Positions 25,243 through 33,576 of a stretch of DNA of 64,000 nt are shown here, piece after piece. The first letter of the stretch is position 1; the number at the start of each line of letters is the position of its first letter. The DNA comes from Stenotrophomonas sp. ASS1 (GTDB taxonomy: Bacteria; Pseudomonadota; Gammaproteobacteria; Xanthomonadales; Xanthomonadaceae): assembly GCF_004346925.1 (NCBI RefSeq), contig NZ_CP031167.1, positions 4,050,001-4,114,000 on the forward strand. The letters run 5' to 3'. Both the position numbers and the translations under genes were made by a program. Below the pieces are notes generated by a model. The model was not told where the DNA came from. It made no database searches and was given only the letters and a program-made list of their open reading frames with translations.

Positions 25243-26339
25243 GCCGGCACCCAGGCGGTCAGGTGCATGCCGCCCTGTGCGGTGCGGGCCAGTTCCAACT
25301 GGCCACGCACTGCGGCCAGGCGCTCACGCATGCCGGCGATGCCGTTGCCCTCGCGGATACGTTCGGCGCGCTGGCCGTCGTCACGGATGTCGATACGCAA
25401 CCGGGAATCCTCCTCGTTGATCGTCAGCCATACGGTGTCTGCGTTGCCATGCCGGGCGGCATTGGTCAGCGCTTCCTGTACCAGGCGCAGCACGGTCTCG
25501 GCCATCAGCGGGTCAGCCACGCGCACCCCGTCGCCGATCTGCAGCTGCAGCTTCGGTCGTGGGAAGGGTGCGGCCAGCGCATGCAGCGCGGTGGCCAGAT
25601 CGAGGCCGCGATCATCGCGCATCGACTGCACCACCTGGCGGATGTCGGCCAGCAACTCGCCGGACAACTGTTCGGCCAGCACCAGCCCTTCGCGGCCGGC
25701 CAGCGCAGGGTCAGCGGCCAGGACGCGCAGGTTGAGCCGCATCGCGGTGAGCTTGTGCCCGGCCACATCATGCAGTTCGCGGGCCAGGCGCAGGCGCTCG
25801 GCATCGCGTGCACTGTCAGCCAGCAGCGCGCGGGTGGCCAGCAGGTCGGCATTGACCCGTGCAAGATCATCGCGGGCCAGCGCCGTGCTGCGCGCATAGT
25901 GCGCGGTCAGCGCGGCGAAGGCCTGGAAACCGCCATACAGCAACACCACCAGCAGCGGCTGGCTGAAGCCGCTGTGGCGCAGCACGGCATACACCGCCAG
26001 GTTGGCCAGCAGCGCAACGCCCAGCACGAAGCGCGGCGGCCAGTGTTCGGCCAGCTGTGCAACCAGCACCACCAGCAGCACCGGGGCGGTACCGGTACGC
26101 GGCTGCAGCGCAACCAGCACAACCGCCAGCAGCGCCTGCAACACCGCAGCGGCGGCGCGCACGCGGGATAGCATCGACGCCCAGCCGTGCACCACGAACA
26201 GCAGCAGGAACACAGCAAGCAACAGCAGGCTGAGCCCGGCGCCACTGCGCTGCACTCCGAACGACAGGCCGACCACCAGCACGGTGATCAGGCCGGCAAG
26301 GCTGAGCGGACGCAACAGATGGCGGAACAGGCTGGGCAT
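25239..26339 (-). CDS. Membrane sensor histidine kinase (HisKA_3 type)
   Basis: A 366-residue kinase with about six N-terminal TM helices (residues 10-150) and almost no periplasmic domain, so it probably senses the membrane itself or a small molecule within it. The dimerisation/phosphorylation helix holds H190 (ARELHDVAGHKLTAMRLNL). The ATP-binding domain shows RLVQEALTNAARHG and GNGIAGMRERLAAVRG. The longer open frame to 27182 overlaps other genes and is rejected; MPSLFRHLLRPL at 26339 starts the hydrophobic part. Coupled to the response regulator at 24604. Confidence 0.9.
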   Translation of the reverse strand: MPSLFRHLLRPLSLAGLITVLVVGLSFGVQRSGAGLSLLLLAVFLLLFVVHGWASMLSRVRAAAAVLQALLAVVLVALQPRTGTAPVLLVVLVAQLAEHWPPRFVLGVALLANLAVYAVLRHSGFSQPLLVVLLYGGFQAFAALTAHYARSTALARDDLARVNADLLATRALLADSARDAERLRLARELHDVAGHKLTAMRLNLRVLAADPALAGREGLVLAEQLSGELLADIRQVVQSMRDDRGLDLATALHALAAPFPRPKLQLQIGDGVRVADPLMAETVLRLVQEALTNAARHGNADTVWLTINEEDSRLRIDIRDDGQRAERIREGNGIAGMRERLAAVRGQLELARTAQGGMHLTAWVPA

Positions 26340-26495
26340 GGCCAGATGCTGACGGCCGCGCACGCCGGCGGCAATGGGTCCGGCGCAGAAAGTGACTTCT
26401 GGCACGTCGAATCGATGACCACTGGCCCTGAACCCGGTGCAGCGCCCCACGCAGACTGGCTCCACACCGCCACACACACCTCCGGAGCCACTGCC

Positions 26496-26918
26496 ATGAT
26501 CCGCACCGCCCTGCTCAGCACCGCACTGACTGCCCTGGCCTTGGCCGGCAGTGCCCACGCCGCCGACCTGGCCGTGACCGTGCACGACGTCCGCGCGCAG
26601 ACCGGCACCCTGCGCGTTGCGTTGGTCGGCAACGCCGCCGCCTGGGACGGCAAGGCCAAGCCCGTGCAGGCCCAGCAGGCGGCGCCCAGCGGCGACAGCG
26701 CCCACTTCACGTTCAAGGGCGTGCCGGCCGGCAGCTATGCCGTGCTGCTCACCCACGACGAGAACGACAACGGCAAGCTCGACACCAACCTGGTCGGGAT
26801 GCCGGTGGAAGGCTACGGCTTCAGCAACAACCCGCAGGTGATGCGCAAGCCGACCTTCGACGAGGCGCGCGTCGAGGTGCCGGCCGCCGGCACCGCCATC
26901 GACATCACCCTGCGCTGA
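26496..26918 (+). CDS. DUF2141 secreted protein
   Basis: A 140-residue exported protein: signal peptide MIRTALLSTALTALALAGSAHA, then a compact beta-sandwich-like domain with DLAVTVHDVRAQTGTLRVALVG, FTFKGVPAGSYAVLLTHDENDNGKLDTN and a conserved GYGFSNNP. DUF2141 proteins are periplasmic and of unknown function. GGAG lies nine bases before the ATG. It is followed 25 bases later by the carotenoid oxygenase; in other proteobacteria DUF2141 genes are often near carotenoid or lipid genes, which fits here. Divergent from the sensor kinase. Confidence 0.87.
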   Translation: MIRTALLSTALTALALAGSAHAADLAVTVHDVRAQTGTLRVALVGNAAAWDGKAKPVQAQQAAPSGDSAHFTFKGVPAGSYAVLLTHDENDNGKLDTNLVGMPVEGYGFSNNPQVMRKPTFDEARVEVPAAGTAIDITLR

Positions 26919-26943
26919 TTCCGCATCCATACCCGAGGCCACC

Positions 26944-28467
26944 ATGGACCGTCGCCGCTTCCTTCGTACCCTGCTCAGCAGCAGTGCCTGTCTGGCCCTG
27001 GGCGCTACCGCGCTGCGCGTCGCTCCCGCCTTCGCCGGCGACCCGACGCGGTTCGCGCAGGGCATGCAGGAACACCCGTGGCTGCTCGGCTGGCGCAGCG
27101 TCGGCAGCGAAAGCCTCGGCCCGGCCACCGTGCAGTTGCAGGGAAAGCTGCCGTCAGGCCTGGCCGGTACGCTGTACCGCAACGGCCCGGCGTGGACCGA
27201 GCGCGATGGCTTCCGCTATGACCACTGGTTCGACGGCGACGGCATGGTGCATGGCTGGCGCTTCAATGGTGACGGCAGCCTGACCCATCACGGGCGTATG
27301 GTCGCCACGCCGAAATTCACCCGTGAACAGAAGGCCGGCCGCTTCCAGTATCCGGCTGCCGGCACCAGCGTTCCCGGTGCGCTGGCAGTTCGAAACAACG
27401 ACGATGCCAACGTGGCAAACACCTCGGTAACCATGATCAATGGCCGCCTGTTCGCGCTGTGCGAGTCCGGCTCGGCGTTCGAAGTGGATCCCGATTCGCT
27501 GCAGACACTGGGTCCGGTGACCTGGCGTCCGGACCTCGCTGCACTGCCGTTCTCGGCGCACCCGCTGCGCGACCGCGACGGCAGCCTCTGGAACTTCGGC
27601 TCGATCAGCCTGATGGGGGGCCATGGCCTGCTGGTCTGGCACATCGGTGCGAACGGCCAGCTGCGCAGCGCCAATGTGATCGAAACACCCGAGCATGGCT
27701 ACCTGCATGCCTTCGCGATGACCGACCAGCACCTGGTGTTCGTGATGATGCCGTTCGATTTCACCGGCGCAGGCGGCAGCTTCTTCGAGCGCATGCAGTT
27801 CGCACCGCAGCGTCCCGTACGCATCGCGGTGGTCGCCAAGGATGCGCCGGACAAGGCGCAGTGGTTCGAAGCCCCGTTCGCGGCGATCTACCACTTCGGC
27901 GACGCGTTCACCCGCAATGGCGGCATCGTGCTGCGCGCAGTGCGCCACGACGACATCAATGAGGCGCGCTCGCCGATGAAGGAAGCGATGGCCGGTGATG
28001 GCGCACACGCGGCCAACAGTGGCGCCAGCCTGGTCGAGCTGCATCTGGACCTGCGTCGTGGCCAGGCCCGCTGGCAGATGTTGGGCATCAGCGCAGTGGA
28101 GTTCCCGTTGTTCGACCCGCGCTCGGCGAACACACGTGGCGCACGGCTGTATGCGCCGACCATCGACGGCACGGCCAATGCGCCGTACTTCAACGCCGTG
28201 GCCGCGTTCGACATCGAGCACGGGCGCCGCCAGCTGTGGAACTATGGCCCGGACATCATGGCCGAAGAGCATGTGTTCGTACCGCGCCCGGGCAGCCGCA
28301 ACGCCGATGATGGCTGGCTGATCGGCACCCTGCTTGACCCGGTGAACAAGCGCAGCGGCCTGGCGGTGCTCGATGCCCGCCACCTGGACGACGGTCCGCT
28401 GGCACAGGCCTGGCTGCCCTATGCGGTACCACTGGGCTTCCACGGCACCTTCGCCGCGCGCGGCTGA
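26944..28467 (+). CDS. Carotenoid oxygenase-family protein, Tat-exported
   Basis: A 507-residue non-haem iron dioxygenase of the family that cleaves carotenoids, apocarotenoids or lignostilbenes. A twin-arginine signal (DRRRFLRTLLSSSACLALGATALRVA) suggests folded export with iron bound. The seven-bladed propeller is marked by GTLYRNGPAWTER, HWFDGDGMVHGW and FGSISLMGGHGLLVW. Likely iron-ligand His residues lie in FSAHPLRD, YLHAFAMTDQH, IYHFGDAF and GFHGTFAARG at the end. Cotranscribed with the DUF2141 gene. No carotenoid synthesis genes are in the window, so the substrate is open. Confidence 0.9.
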   Translation: MDRRRFLRTLLSSSACLALGATALRVAPAFAGDPTRFAQGMQEHPWLLGWRSVGSESLGPATVQLQGKLPSGLAGTLYRNGPAWTERDGFRYDHWFDGDGMVHGWRFNGDGSLTHHGRMVATPKFTREQKAGRFQYPAAGTSVPGALAVRNNDDANVANTSVTMINGRLFALCESGSAFEVDPDSLQTLGPVTWRPDLAALPFSAHPLRDRDGSLWNFGSISLMGGHGLLVWHIGANGQLRSANVIETPEHGYLHAFAMTDQHLVFVMMPFDFTGAGGSFFERMQFAPQRPVRIAVVAKDAPDKAQWFEAPFAAIYHFGDAFTRNGGIVLRAVRHDDINEARSPMKEAMAGDGAHAANSGASLVELHLDLRRGQARWQMLGISAVEFPLFDPRSANTRGARLYAPTIDGTANAPYFNAVAAFDIEHGRRQLWNYGPDIMAEEHVFVPRPGSRNADDGWLIGTLLDPVNKRSGLAVLDARHLDDGPLAQAWLPYAVPLGFHGTFAARG

Positions 28468-28529
28468 TTCCACGCCACGCGGACACCGTTGTTGGCATGC
28501 TGGGTCTCCCCTGCCCCGTGGAGTCCCGC

Positions 28530-29246
28530 ATGTCCCTGGCCGACCACCGAAGTACGCTGGCACCGCACGGTTTCCTGCGCGTGGCGATCAACCTGGGCAA
28601 CCCGGTGCTGGCACAGGGCGATGCGCGCTCACCGCGCGGCCCCTCACTGGAACTGGCTACCGCATTGGCGCAACGGATGGGGGTGCAGGCTCGCTTCACC
28701 TGCCACGATGCCGCAGCCTCGGTGGTCGAGGCAGCAGGCGAAGACGGCTGGGATCTGGCCTTCCTGGCCATCGATCCGGCACGTGCCGACCGCATTGCCT
28801 TCAGTGCCCCGTACCTGGAGATCGAAGGTACCTATCTGGTGCGCGCGGACAGCCCTGCGCAGCAGGTAGCCGACCTGGATCGCGAGGGGCTGCGCATCGC
28901 GGTGGGGCGTGGCGCGGCCTATGACCTGTTCCTCAGTCGCGAACTGCGCCATGCCACGATCGAGCGGGCGGAGACCTCGGCGGCGGCCATCACCCTGTTC
29001 GATCAGCAGCGCCTGGATGCCGCCGCCGGTGTACGCCAGCCGCTGGAAGCATGGGCGCAGGCGCATCCCGGCCACCGTGTGCTGGCCGACCGCTTCACCG
29101 CGATCCAGCAGGCAGTGGCGGCGCCGGCCTCACGCCCGGCCGATGCATTGCGGGCGTTGTTCGAGGAAGTGGAGGCGATCAAGGCCGGCCCGTTGCTTGA
29201 GGAAGCGTTCGCGCGTGCCGGGCAGGCGGTCACGCTGGTGCGATGA
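28530..29246 (+). CDS. Solute-binding-protein-like protein (SBP_bac_3 fold) without signal peptide
   Basis: A 238-residue protein of the family-3 amino-acid-binding fold: FLRVAINLGNPVLAQG, GPSLELATALAQRMG, WDLAFLAIDPARADRIAFSAPYLEIEGTYLVR, and LRIAVGRGAAYDLFLSRELRHA. Unlike normal binding proteins it has no signal peptide: the chosen start MSLADHRSTLAPHG has GGAG seven bases upstream, and the extension to 28497 is not hydrophobic enough. No transporter genes are adjacent. It may act in the cytoplasm as an enzyme or a sensor. Confidence 0.82.
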   Translation: MSLADHRSTLAPHGFLRVAINLGNPVLAQGDARSPRGPSLELATALAQRMGVQARFTCHDAAASVVEAAGEDGWDLAFLAIDPARADRIAFSAPYLEIEGTYLVRADSPAQQVADLDREGLRIAVGRGAAYDLFLSRELRHATIERAETSAAAITLFDQQRLDAAAGVRQPLEAWAQAHPGHRVLADRFTAIQQAVAAPASRPADALRALFEEVEAIKAGPLLEEAFARAGQAVTLVR

Positions 29247-29248
29247 CT

Positions 29249-29328
29249 GTAGAGTCGAGCACCAGCAGTCGAGCATGGCTCGACGCTACAGATCCAGATG
29301 CAATGGTCGAGCATGGCTCGACGCTATA
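29249..29328. repeat. SMAG cluster (GTCGAGC subtype, three arms)
   Basis: GTAGAGTCGAGC, then two copies of GTCGAGCATGGCTCGACGCTA. The last arm ends CTATAG, where CTA supplies the TAG stop codon of the minus-strand LysR gene at 29324-29326. Confidence 0.75.
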
Positions 29329-30223
29329 GATGTGCGTCTGCCATGTGCCGCACGTGCTCGGCGGCCTGCGCGTGCAGCCAGTCGCGGAACGCAAGGAAAC
29401 CGCGATGGCTGGCCGAGCGCTGCGGGTACACCAGCCAATGCGGCCAGTCGGTCTTCAGGCGCTGGCTGGACAGTGCGACCAGCTGGCCCGAATCCAGCAG
29501 CAGCCGCGCCCGCGTCACCCGCCCGAGCGCTACGCCCACGCCATCCAGAGCGGCGCGATGGTGCGCCTCCGAATCATCCAGCACCGCCACGAAACGCGAC
29601 GGCGGGCTCTGCCCGCTCAACGCGAACCAGGCGCCCCACGCGCCGTCCGGATCGCCGAGCAGCGGCCACCGGGTCAACGGCACACGGTCAATGCCGCCCA
29701 TGCGTTCGATCAGCGCCGGGCTCGCCATCGGCACCAGCCACTCGTCGAACAGCGGTTCCACCACCAGGCCCGGCCATTGCCCGCTGCCCAGACGCAGCGC
29801 GGCGTCGAACTGGCGCTGCCGCTCGAAATCGATCAGGCGTTCACTCGACTGCAGGTTGATCTCGATCTGTGGATGCTCGGCCACGAAGTGACCCAGGCGC
29901 GGCACCAGCCAGGCCGACGCCATCGACGGCACCGCGCTGATCGTCAGCACGTGCTCGGCACGTGCGGCATAGGGCTGGAAGGCTTCGTTGATCGCATCCA
30001 GATGCGGTCCGACCTGGTCGAGCAGGCGCTGCCCCTCAAGGGTGAGGGTGACACCACGCGGCTGGCGGATCAGCAGCGGCTGCCCGAGCCGTTCTTCCAG
30101 TTGCCGCATCTGATGGCTGAGCGCACTGACGGTCAGGTTCATCGACGCCGCCGCGCGCGACAGGTTGCCGAGCCGGGCAGCAGCCACGAAGCCCTGCAGG
30201 GCATGGAGCGGAGGGCGGGACAT
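29324..30223 (-). CDS. LysR-family transcriptional regulator
   Basis: A 299-residue regulator with an N-terminal HTH (LHALQGFVAAARLGNLSRAAASM, TVSALSHQMRQLEERLG) and a GcvA-like effector domain (VLTISAVPSMASAWLVPRLG, DAALRLGSGQWPGL, ALDGVGVALGRVTRARLLL). AGGA lies about 12 bases upstream of ATG 30223. The stop codon lies inside a SMAG repeat. A palindrome (30228-30244) directly before the start suggests autoregulation. The divergent neighbour is the small ORF at 30322. The target cannot be told. Confidence 0.9.
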   Translation of the reverse strand: MSRPPLHALQGFVAAARLGNLSRAAASMNLTVSALSHQMRQLEERLGQPLLIRQPRGVTLTLEGQRLLDQVGPHLDAINEAFQPYAARAEHVLTISAVPSMASAWLVPRLGHFVAEHPQIEINLQSSERLIDFERQRQFDAALRLGSGQWPGLVVEPLFDEWLVPMASPALIERMGGIDRVPLTRWPLLGDPDGAWGAWFALSGQSPPSRFVAVLDDSEAHHRAALDGVGVALGRVTRARLLLDSGQLVALSSQRLKTDWPHWLVYPQRSASHRGFLAFRDWLHAQAAEHVRHMADAHL

Positions 30224-30227
30224 CAGG

Positions 30228-30244
30228 CTTGAATTCCTCTCAAG
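30228..30244. promoter_or_regulatory. Possible LysR operator
   Basis: CTTGA-N7-TCAAG, a T-N11-A type palindrome five bases before the LysR start codon, well placed for autoregulation. Confidence 0.4.
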
Positions 30245-30321
30245 GCATGCTTGCGGAAATGTCGCTTTTTGCCCGTCCATGCTGCCCGTATCGTGCAATC
30301 CACTCAAGTGGAGGCACGCTC

Positions 30322-30501
30322 ATGAACATCTTCAGCGGCTTGTTGTTCCTGCACGGCCACGTGGCCAGCGCCGAGCTGGCACGCCAGCTGGCCAGCCCGT
30401 CGCCGACGCCCAGCACCGCCCCCGGTAGTGCCGGCCGCTGGCCGGCAACCTCGTCGACCGGGAAACCTGCAGCTGCCAGCCAGCGGCCGGCACACCCCTA
30501 A
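30322..30501 (+). CDS. Small uncharacterised protein whose end runs into a SMAG repeat
   Basis: A 59-residue ORF with a strong site (GGAGG, seven bases before ATG). The first 24 residues (MNIFSGLLFLHGHVASAELA) look like a real small protein. From about residue 35 the frame reads through a SMAG pair, giving a low-complexity Ala/Pro/Ser tail, so the original 3-prime end was probably replaced. Divergent from the LysR gene and probably under its control. Not recognised; it could be a truncated remnant. Confidence 0.5.
   Translation: MNIFSGLLFLHGHVASAELARQLASPSPTPSTAPGSAGRWPATSSTGKPAAASQRPAHP
30425..30495. repeat. SMAG inverted pair inside a small ORF
   Basis: GTAGTGCCGGCCGCTGGC and the degenerate mirror CAGCGGCCGGCACAC, whose terminal CTAC has decayed. 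Translated as the tail of the ORF at 30322-30501. Confidence 0.75.
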
Positions 30502-32045
30502 CGCTGCAGCGCTTCCTGCACCGCGGCAGCCACGTCGGTGTTGTCGATGTAACTGCCGTCGTTCCAGCGCACGTGCTGACGGTAGCCGGCATCAACGCCC
30601 CGCACGCGCTGGCCCAGCAGCTCCGCGCCCGCGCCCTTGGCCCACAACGGCACCAGCGCATTGGAATGGTTGCCGGTCGGGCGGAAGCTCATCCCCGGCA
30701 TGCGTCCACGGCCGTTGTTGCGCACCGGCTCGAAGGCGACGTTCTGTGCATCCGGGCCCATCGGCATGCTGTTGTCGTGGTCGGTGGTGACGATCAACAG
30801 GTTGCGTTCCCAGCCACCGTTGCGCTCGATCCAGTCGACCACCGCCGCCACCGCGTCGTTGAACTCCACGGTTTCCTCGATCAGCCGGCCGTACTGCGGC
30901 TGGTCGCTGCACTGGCCGTAGTGCCATTCGGTGCCGCAGGCACTGGTATGCGCCGCCCAGTCAGTGGCGCCGCCTTCCACCATCAGGAACAGGCCCTTGG
31001 TCGAACGCTGCTGCAGGAACTGCAGCGCGCCACGCGTCATGGTCGCAAGATCCGGCACGCTGTCGATCTTCCTCACACCGGAAGGCGTGGCCGCATCCTT
31101 GCCCAGCACCTGCAGCTGGCGCGCCTGCTGCAGCGTGTTGGCCACGCGCGGCACGCCGATCAGCGGCCGGTCGGCCGGCAGCCGTCCCTGCGCCAGCGCG
31201 GCGAACGCCTCCTTGCTGCGGATCAGGCGCCACGGCCCCGACGGATTGCCGGCAATGGTGCTGCCCGCTTCCAGCTGCTGCCAATCCTGCTGCGACACCC
31301 ATTCCCACGGGTTCGCGCAGCCCTCGGCCTTGGCCGCGCCGGCACTCTCGTCACAGGCGCGACCATCAACGCTGTAGCCGGGACCGCCGGTGCCCATCAC
31401 CAGGTCCATGTGGCCCTGCGCCAGCATCTGGTGCGCGATGGCGTGATAGTTGTTGCGCGATTCGTTCTGCGCCGCGAACGCGGCCGGCGTGGCATGCGCG
31501 AACGGTACCGAAGTCACCACACCGGTCGCCATGCCCAGCCGCTTGGCGCGCAGCGTGTTGAACTCGACCGGATTGCCATCGTTGTTGTAATTGATGGCGT
31601 TGTTGTAGGTCTTGATGCCCGAGGACAGCGCCGTACCGGCCGCAGCACTGTCGGTGGCGACCGCGGCCAGGTACTGGTAGCCGACGAATGGCAGGTCCTG
31701 CGCCGGCACCGGTTCGCTGTCCCAGGCCTTTCCCGCGTCGTAGCCCAGGGTCTGCGCGTTGTCGCGGGTCGGCTGGCTGCTGGCGTTCAACGGGAAGGTG
31801 GTCACCGCCAGGCGCTGCGGAAAATCCGCATACGGCGCCCCTTCGCGGCTGCCGTATTGCCAGTAGGCGGCGGCGTCCCAGGTGCCCCAACCGGCACCGT
31901 CGTTGATCATCACGATCACGTTGTGCGGGCGCGCTGGGCCGGAAGCAACAGCCTCGGCGCGCAGGTTGGGCTGGCAGCCACCAAGTGCGGCCAGCGCGAG
32001 CAGCAACGAAGAATGAAGCCAGCGGCGTGGAATGCGTGCAGTCAT
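30498..32045 (-). CDS. Alkaline phosphatase, lipoprotein
   Basis: A 515-residue phosphomonoesterase of the alkaline phosphatase superfamily, which frees phosphate from organic esters outside the inner membrane with two Zn ions and a phosphoserine intermediate. The nucleophile lies in VATDSAAAGTALSSG; metal ligands are in VIVMINDGAGWGTWDA, MVEGGATDWAAH and VTTDHDNS, with a late TGNHSNALVPLWAKG. The N-terminus MTARIPRRWLHSSLLLALAALGGC is a lipoprotein signal, so the enzyme is lipid-anchored. The frame is open to 32285, but the lipobox start at 32045 is clearly right. No Pho box was seen upstream; an inverted repeat at 32081-32097 is the only candidate site. Confidence 0.92.
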   Translation of the reverse strand: MTARIPRRWLHSSLLLALAALGGCQPNLRAEAVASGPARPHNVIVMINDGAGWGTWDAAAYWQYGSREGAPYADFPQRLAVTTFPLNASSQPTRDNAQTLGYDAGKAWDSEPVPAQDLPFVGYQYLAAVATDSAAAGTALSSGIKTYNNAINYNNDGNPVEFNTLRAKRLGMATGVVTSVPFAHATPAAFAAQNESRNNYHAIAHQMLAQGHMDLVMGTGGPGYSVDGRACDESAGAAKAEGCANPWEWVSQQDWQQLEAGSTIAGNPSGPWRLIRSKEAFAALAQGRLPADRPLIGVPRVANTLQQARQLQVLGKDAATPSGVRKIDSVPDLATMTRGALQFLQQRSTKGLFLMVEGGATDWAAHTSACGTEWHYGQCSDQPQYGRLIEETVEFNDAVAAVVDWIERNGGWERNLLIVTTDHDNSMPMGPDAQNVAFEPVRNNGRGRMPGMSFRPTGNHSNALVPLWAKGAGAELLGQRVRGVDAGYRQHVRWNDGSYIDNTDVAAAVQEALQR

Positions 32046-32080
32046 CGGGTGTCCCGTCGGGCCATCGGCGGCCCACAATG

Positions 32081-32097
32081 ACGATACGTTATATCGT
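32081..32097. promoter_or_regulatory. Inverted repeat in the alkaline phosphatase/DD-peptidase intergenic region
   Basis: ACGATA-CGTTA-TATCGT, six-base arms, AT-rich, in the 121-base space between divergent genes. Shape fits a repressor site; no regulator is identified. Confidence 0.35.
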
Positions 32098-32166
32098 TGC
32101 AATATTTCAGCTTCGTGCAGCCGCCGCACACTATCCTCCTGGGCCCCCACTGCCATCGTCGCTTCC

Positions 32167-32961
32167 ATGCCGTCTCCTGCTCCTGCGCGTGCACCGCTGT
32201 CGTCCATCACCCTCGATGCGGCAACTTTCGCGGTGATGCACCAGCACAACACGGATATCGCCAGGCAGCCGGCCTCGCTGACCAAGCTGATGACCGCCTA
32301 CGCGGCTTACGAATGTGTCGAGGAGCGCGGGCGCTCGTGGGGCGACGAAGTCACCATCGCCGCCGACGACGTGCATGCGGTCGCCGACGATGAAACGCGC
32401 ATGGGCCTGGTGCCCGGTGAAACAGTCACCCTCGCGCGCCTGCTGGAAGGACTGATGATCGTCTCCGGCAATGACGCGGCGCTGGCCATCGCGCGCCATC
32501 TGGACGGATCACAGCCTGCGTTCCTGGAGCGCATGAACCGGCACGCACGCCAGCTCGGCCTGCGCAGCAGCTGGTTCGCCAGCGTGTCCGGCATCACCAC
32601 CCCGCACCATGCGTCCAGCGCGCGCGACATGGCGGTGCTGGCCGCCTGCCTGTTGAACGATCATCCGCAGATATTGGCGATCACCGCGCAGCGCGTGTTC
32701 GCGCACGGCAGCTTCAGCCGCAGCAACCAGAACGCCCTGCTTGGCGATGACGGCGTGGATGGCTTGAAGACCGGCTACACCCAGGCCGCAGGCTTCTGCC
32801 TGGCCGCCACCGCCTGCCGGGCACTGCCCGGGCGGGATCAGCCGGTACGCCTGATCACCGTGGTGCTGGGTTCTGAAAGCCGCGACGCACGCGATGCCCT
32901 TGTGCGCGAGCGGCTGGCCGCCGGGTTCGCGGCGCTGGCCGACAGCACCGCCGACGCCTGA
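32167..32961 (+). CDS. D-alanyl-D-alanine carboxypeptidase-like serine hydrolase, no signal peptide
   Basis: A 264-residue penicillin-binding-protein-like enzyme of the S11 (DacA/DacC) type, which trims the terminal D-Ala from peptidoglycan peptides. The three catalytic motifs are present: SLTK (PASLTKLMTAY), SGN (LMIVSGNDAALAIARHL) and KTG (VDGLKTGYTQAAGFCLAATA). The C-terminal beta domain and membrane anchor of classical DacA are missing. No signal peptide precedes the domain in either the chosen start (MPSPAPARAPL) or the frame extending to 32032. Either the start or export route is unusual, or the protein is cytoplasmic. Confidence 0.85.
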   Translation: MPSPAPARAPLSSITLDAATFAVMHQHNTDIARQPASLTKLMTAYAAYECVEERGRSWGDEVTIAADDVHAVADDETRMGLVPGETVTLARLLEGLMIVSGNDAALAIARHLDGSQPAFLERMNRHARQLGLRSSWFASVSGITTPHHASSARDMAVLAACLLNDHPQILAITAQRVFAHGSFSRSNQNALLGDDGVDGLKTGYTQAAGFCLAATACRALPGRDQPVRLITVVLGSESRDARDALVRERLAAGFAALADSTADA

Positions 32962-32966
32962 GCGGC

Positions 32967-33560
32967 TCAGCGTCGCTTGACCGTTGCCACGATCAGCCGC
33001 TGCAGCTCGGCTTCGGCTGCGGCCTTGTCCAGCGCGCCTGCTGCCACGGCTTCGGACAGGGCTTCGGCCGCACCGAGAATCGCCCAGCGCCCGGCCAGTG
33101 GCACCGTGCCGTCGGCAGCAAACGGGCCCAGCCAGGTGTCGCAGTTGTCGATGAAATCCTGCTGGTAACGCCGCCGTACCTCGTGCAGTTCCGGAGCGCC
33201 CACCAGCGCGGCGAGGATGCCCTGCACTTCACTGCCCTGGCTGAGGATGCAGTCGATGTAGCCGGAGGCGATGGCCGCCGCACGATCGGCCAACTGCGCC
33301 CGTGCGCGGCCGATGCGCTCGTTGAACACCACCGTCTGGCGGCCGTCGTAGTCATCGTAGAGCGCGGCCAGCAGGCCGTTGCGGGTCACGAAGTGATCGT
33401 AGGCCACCGGCTTGGTCACGCCCGCGGCCTCGGCCAGCCGACCCAGGGTCAACGCGTCGGTGCCTTCTTCGCCAACCAGCGCCCAGGCCACGTCCAGCAA
33501 CTGGCGGGCGCGTTGCTCGCGGGTCAATCGGCGGCGCGTGGGAGCGGCGTTGGCAGGCAT
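32967..33560 (-). CDS. TetR-family transcriptional regulator
   Basis: A 197-residue repressor with an N-terminal HTH (RQLLDVAWALVGEEGTDALTLGRLAEAAGVTKPVAYDHFVTRNGLLAALYDDYD) and a helical ligand-binding domain (IASGYIDCILSQGSEVQGILAALVG). It follows the oxidoreductase gene by 16 bases on the same strand, so it is probably autoregulated through the palindrome 34194-34212 ahead of that gene. The start at 33560 (MPANAAPTRRR) is preferred to 33656. Confidence 0.9.
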   Translation of the reverse strand: MPANAAPTRRRLTREQRARQLLDVAWALVGEEGTDALTLGRLAEAAGVTKPVAYDHFVTRNGLLAALYDDYDGRQTVVFNERIGRARAQLADRAAAIASGYIDCILSQGSEVQGILAALVGAPELHEVRRRYQQDFIDNCDTWLGPFAADGTVPLAGRWAILGAAEALSEAVAAGALDKAAAEAELQRLIVATVKRR

Positions 33561-33576
33561 CGGCGGAACACGGCGA

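Noticed and set aside
26340..27182. N-terminal extension of the sensor kinase frame to 27182
   Set aside because: It runs antisense through DUF2141 and carotenoid oxygenase coding sequence with no domain and no start site.
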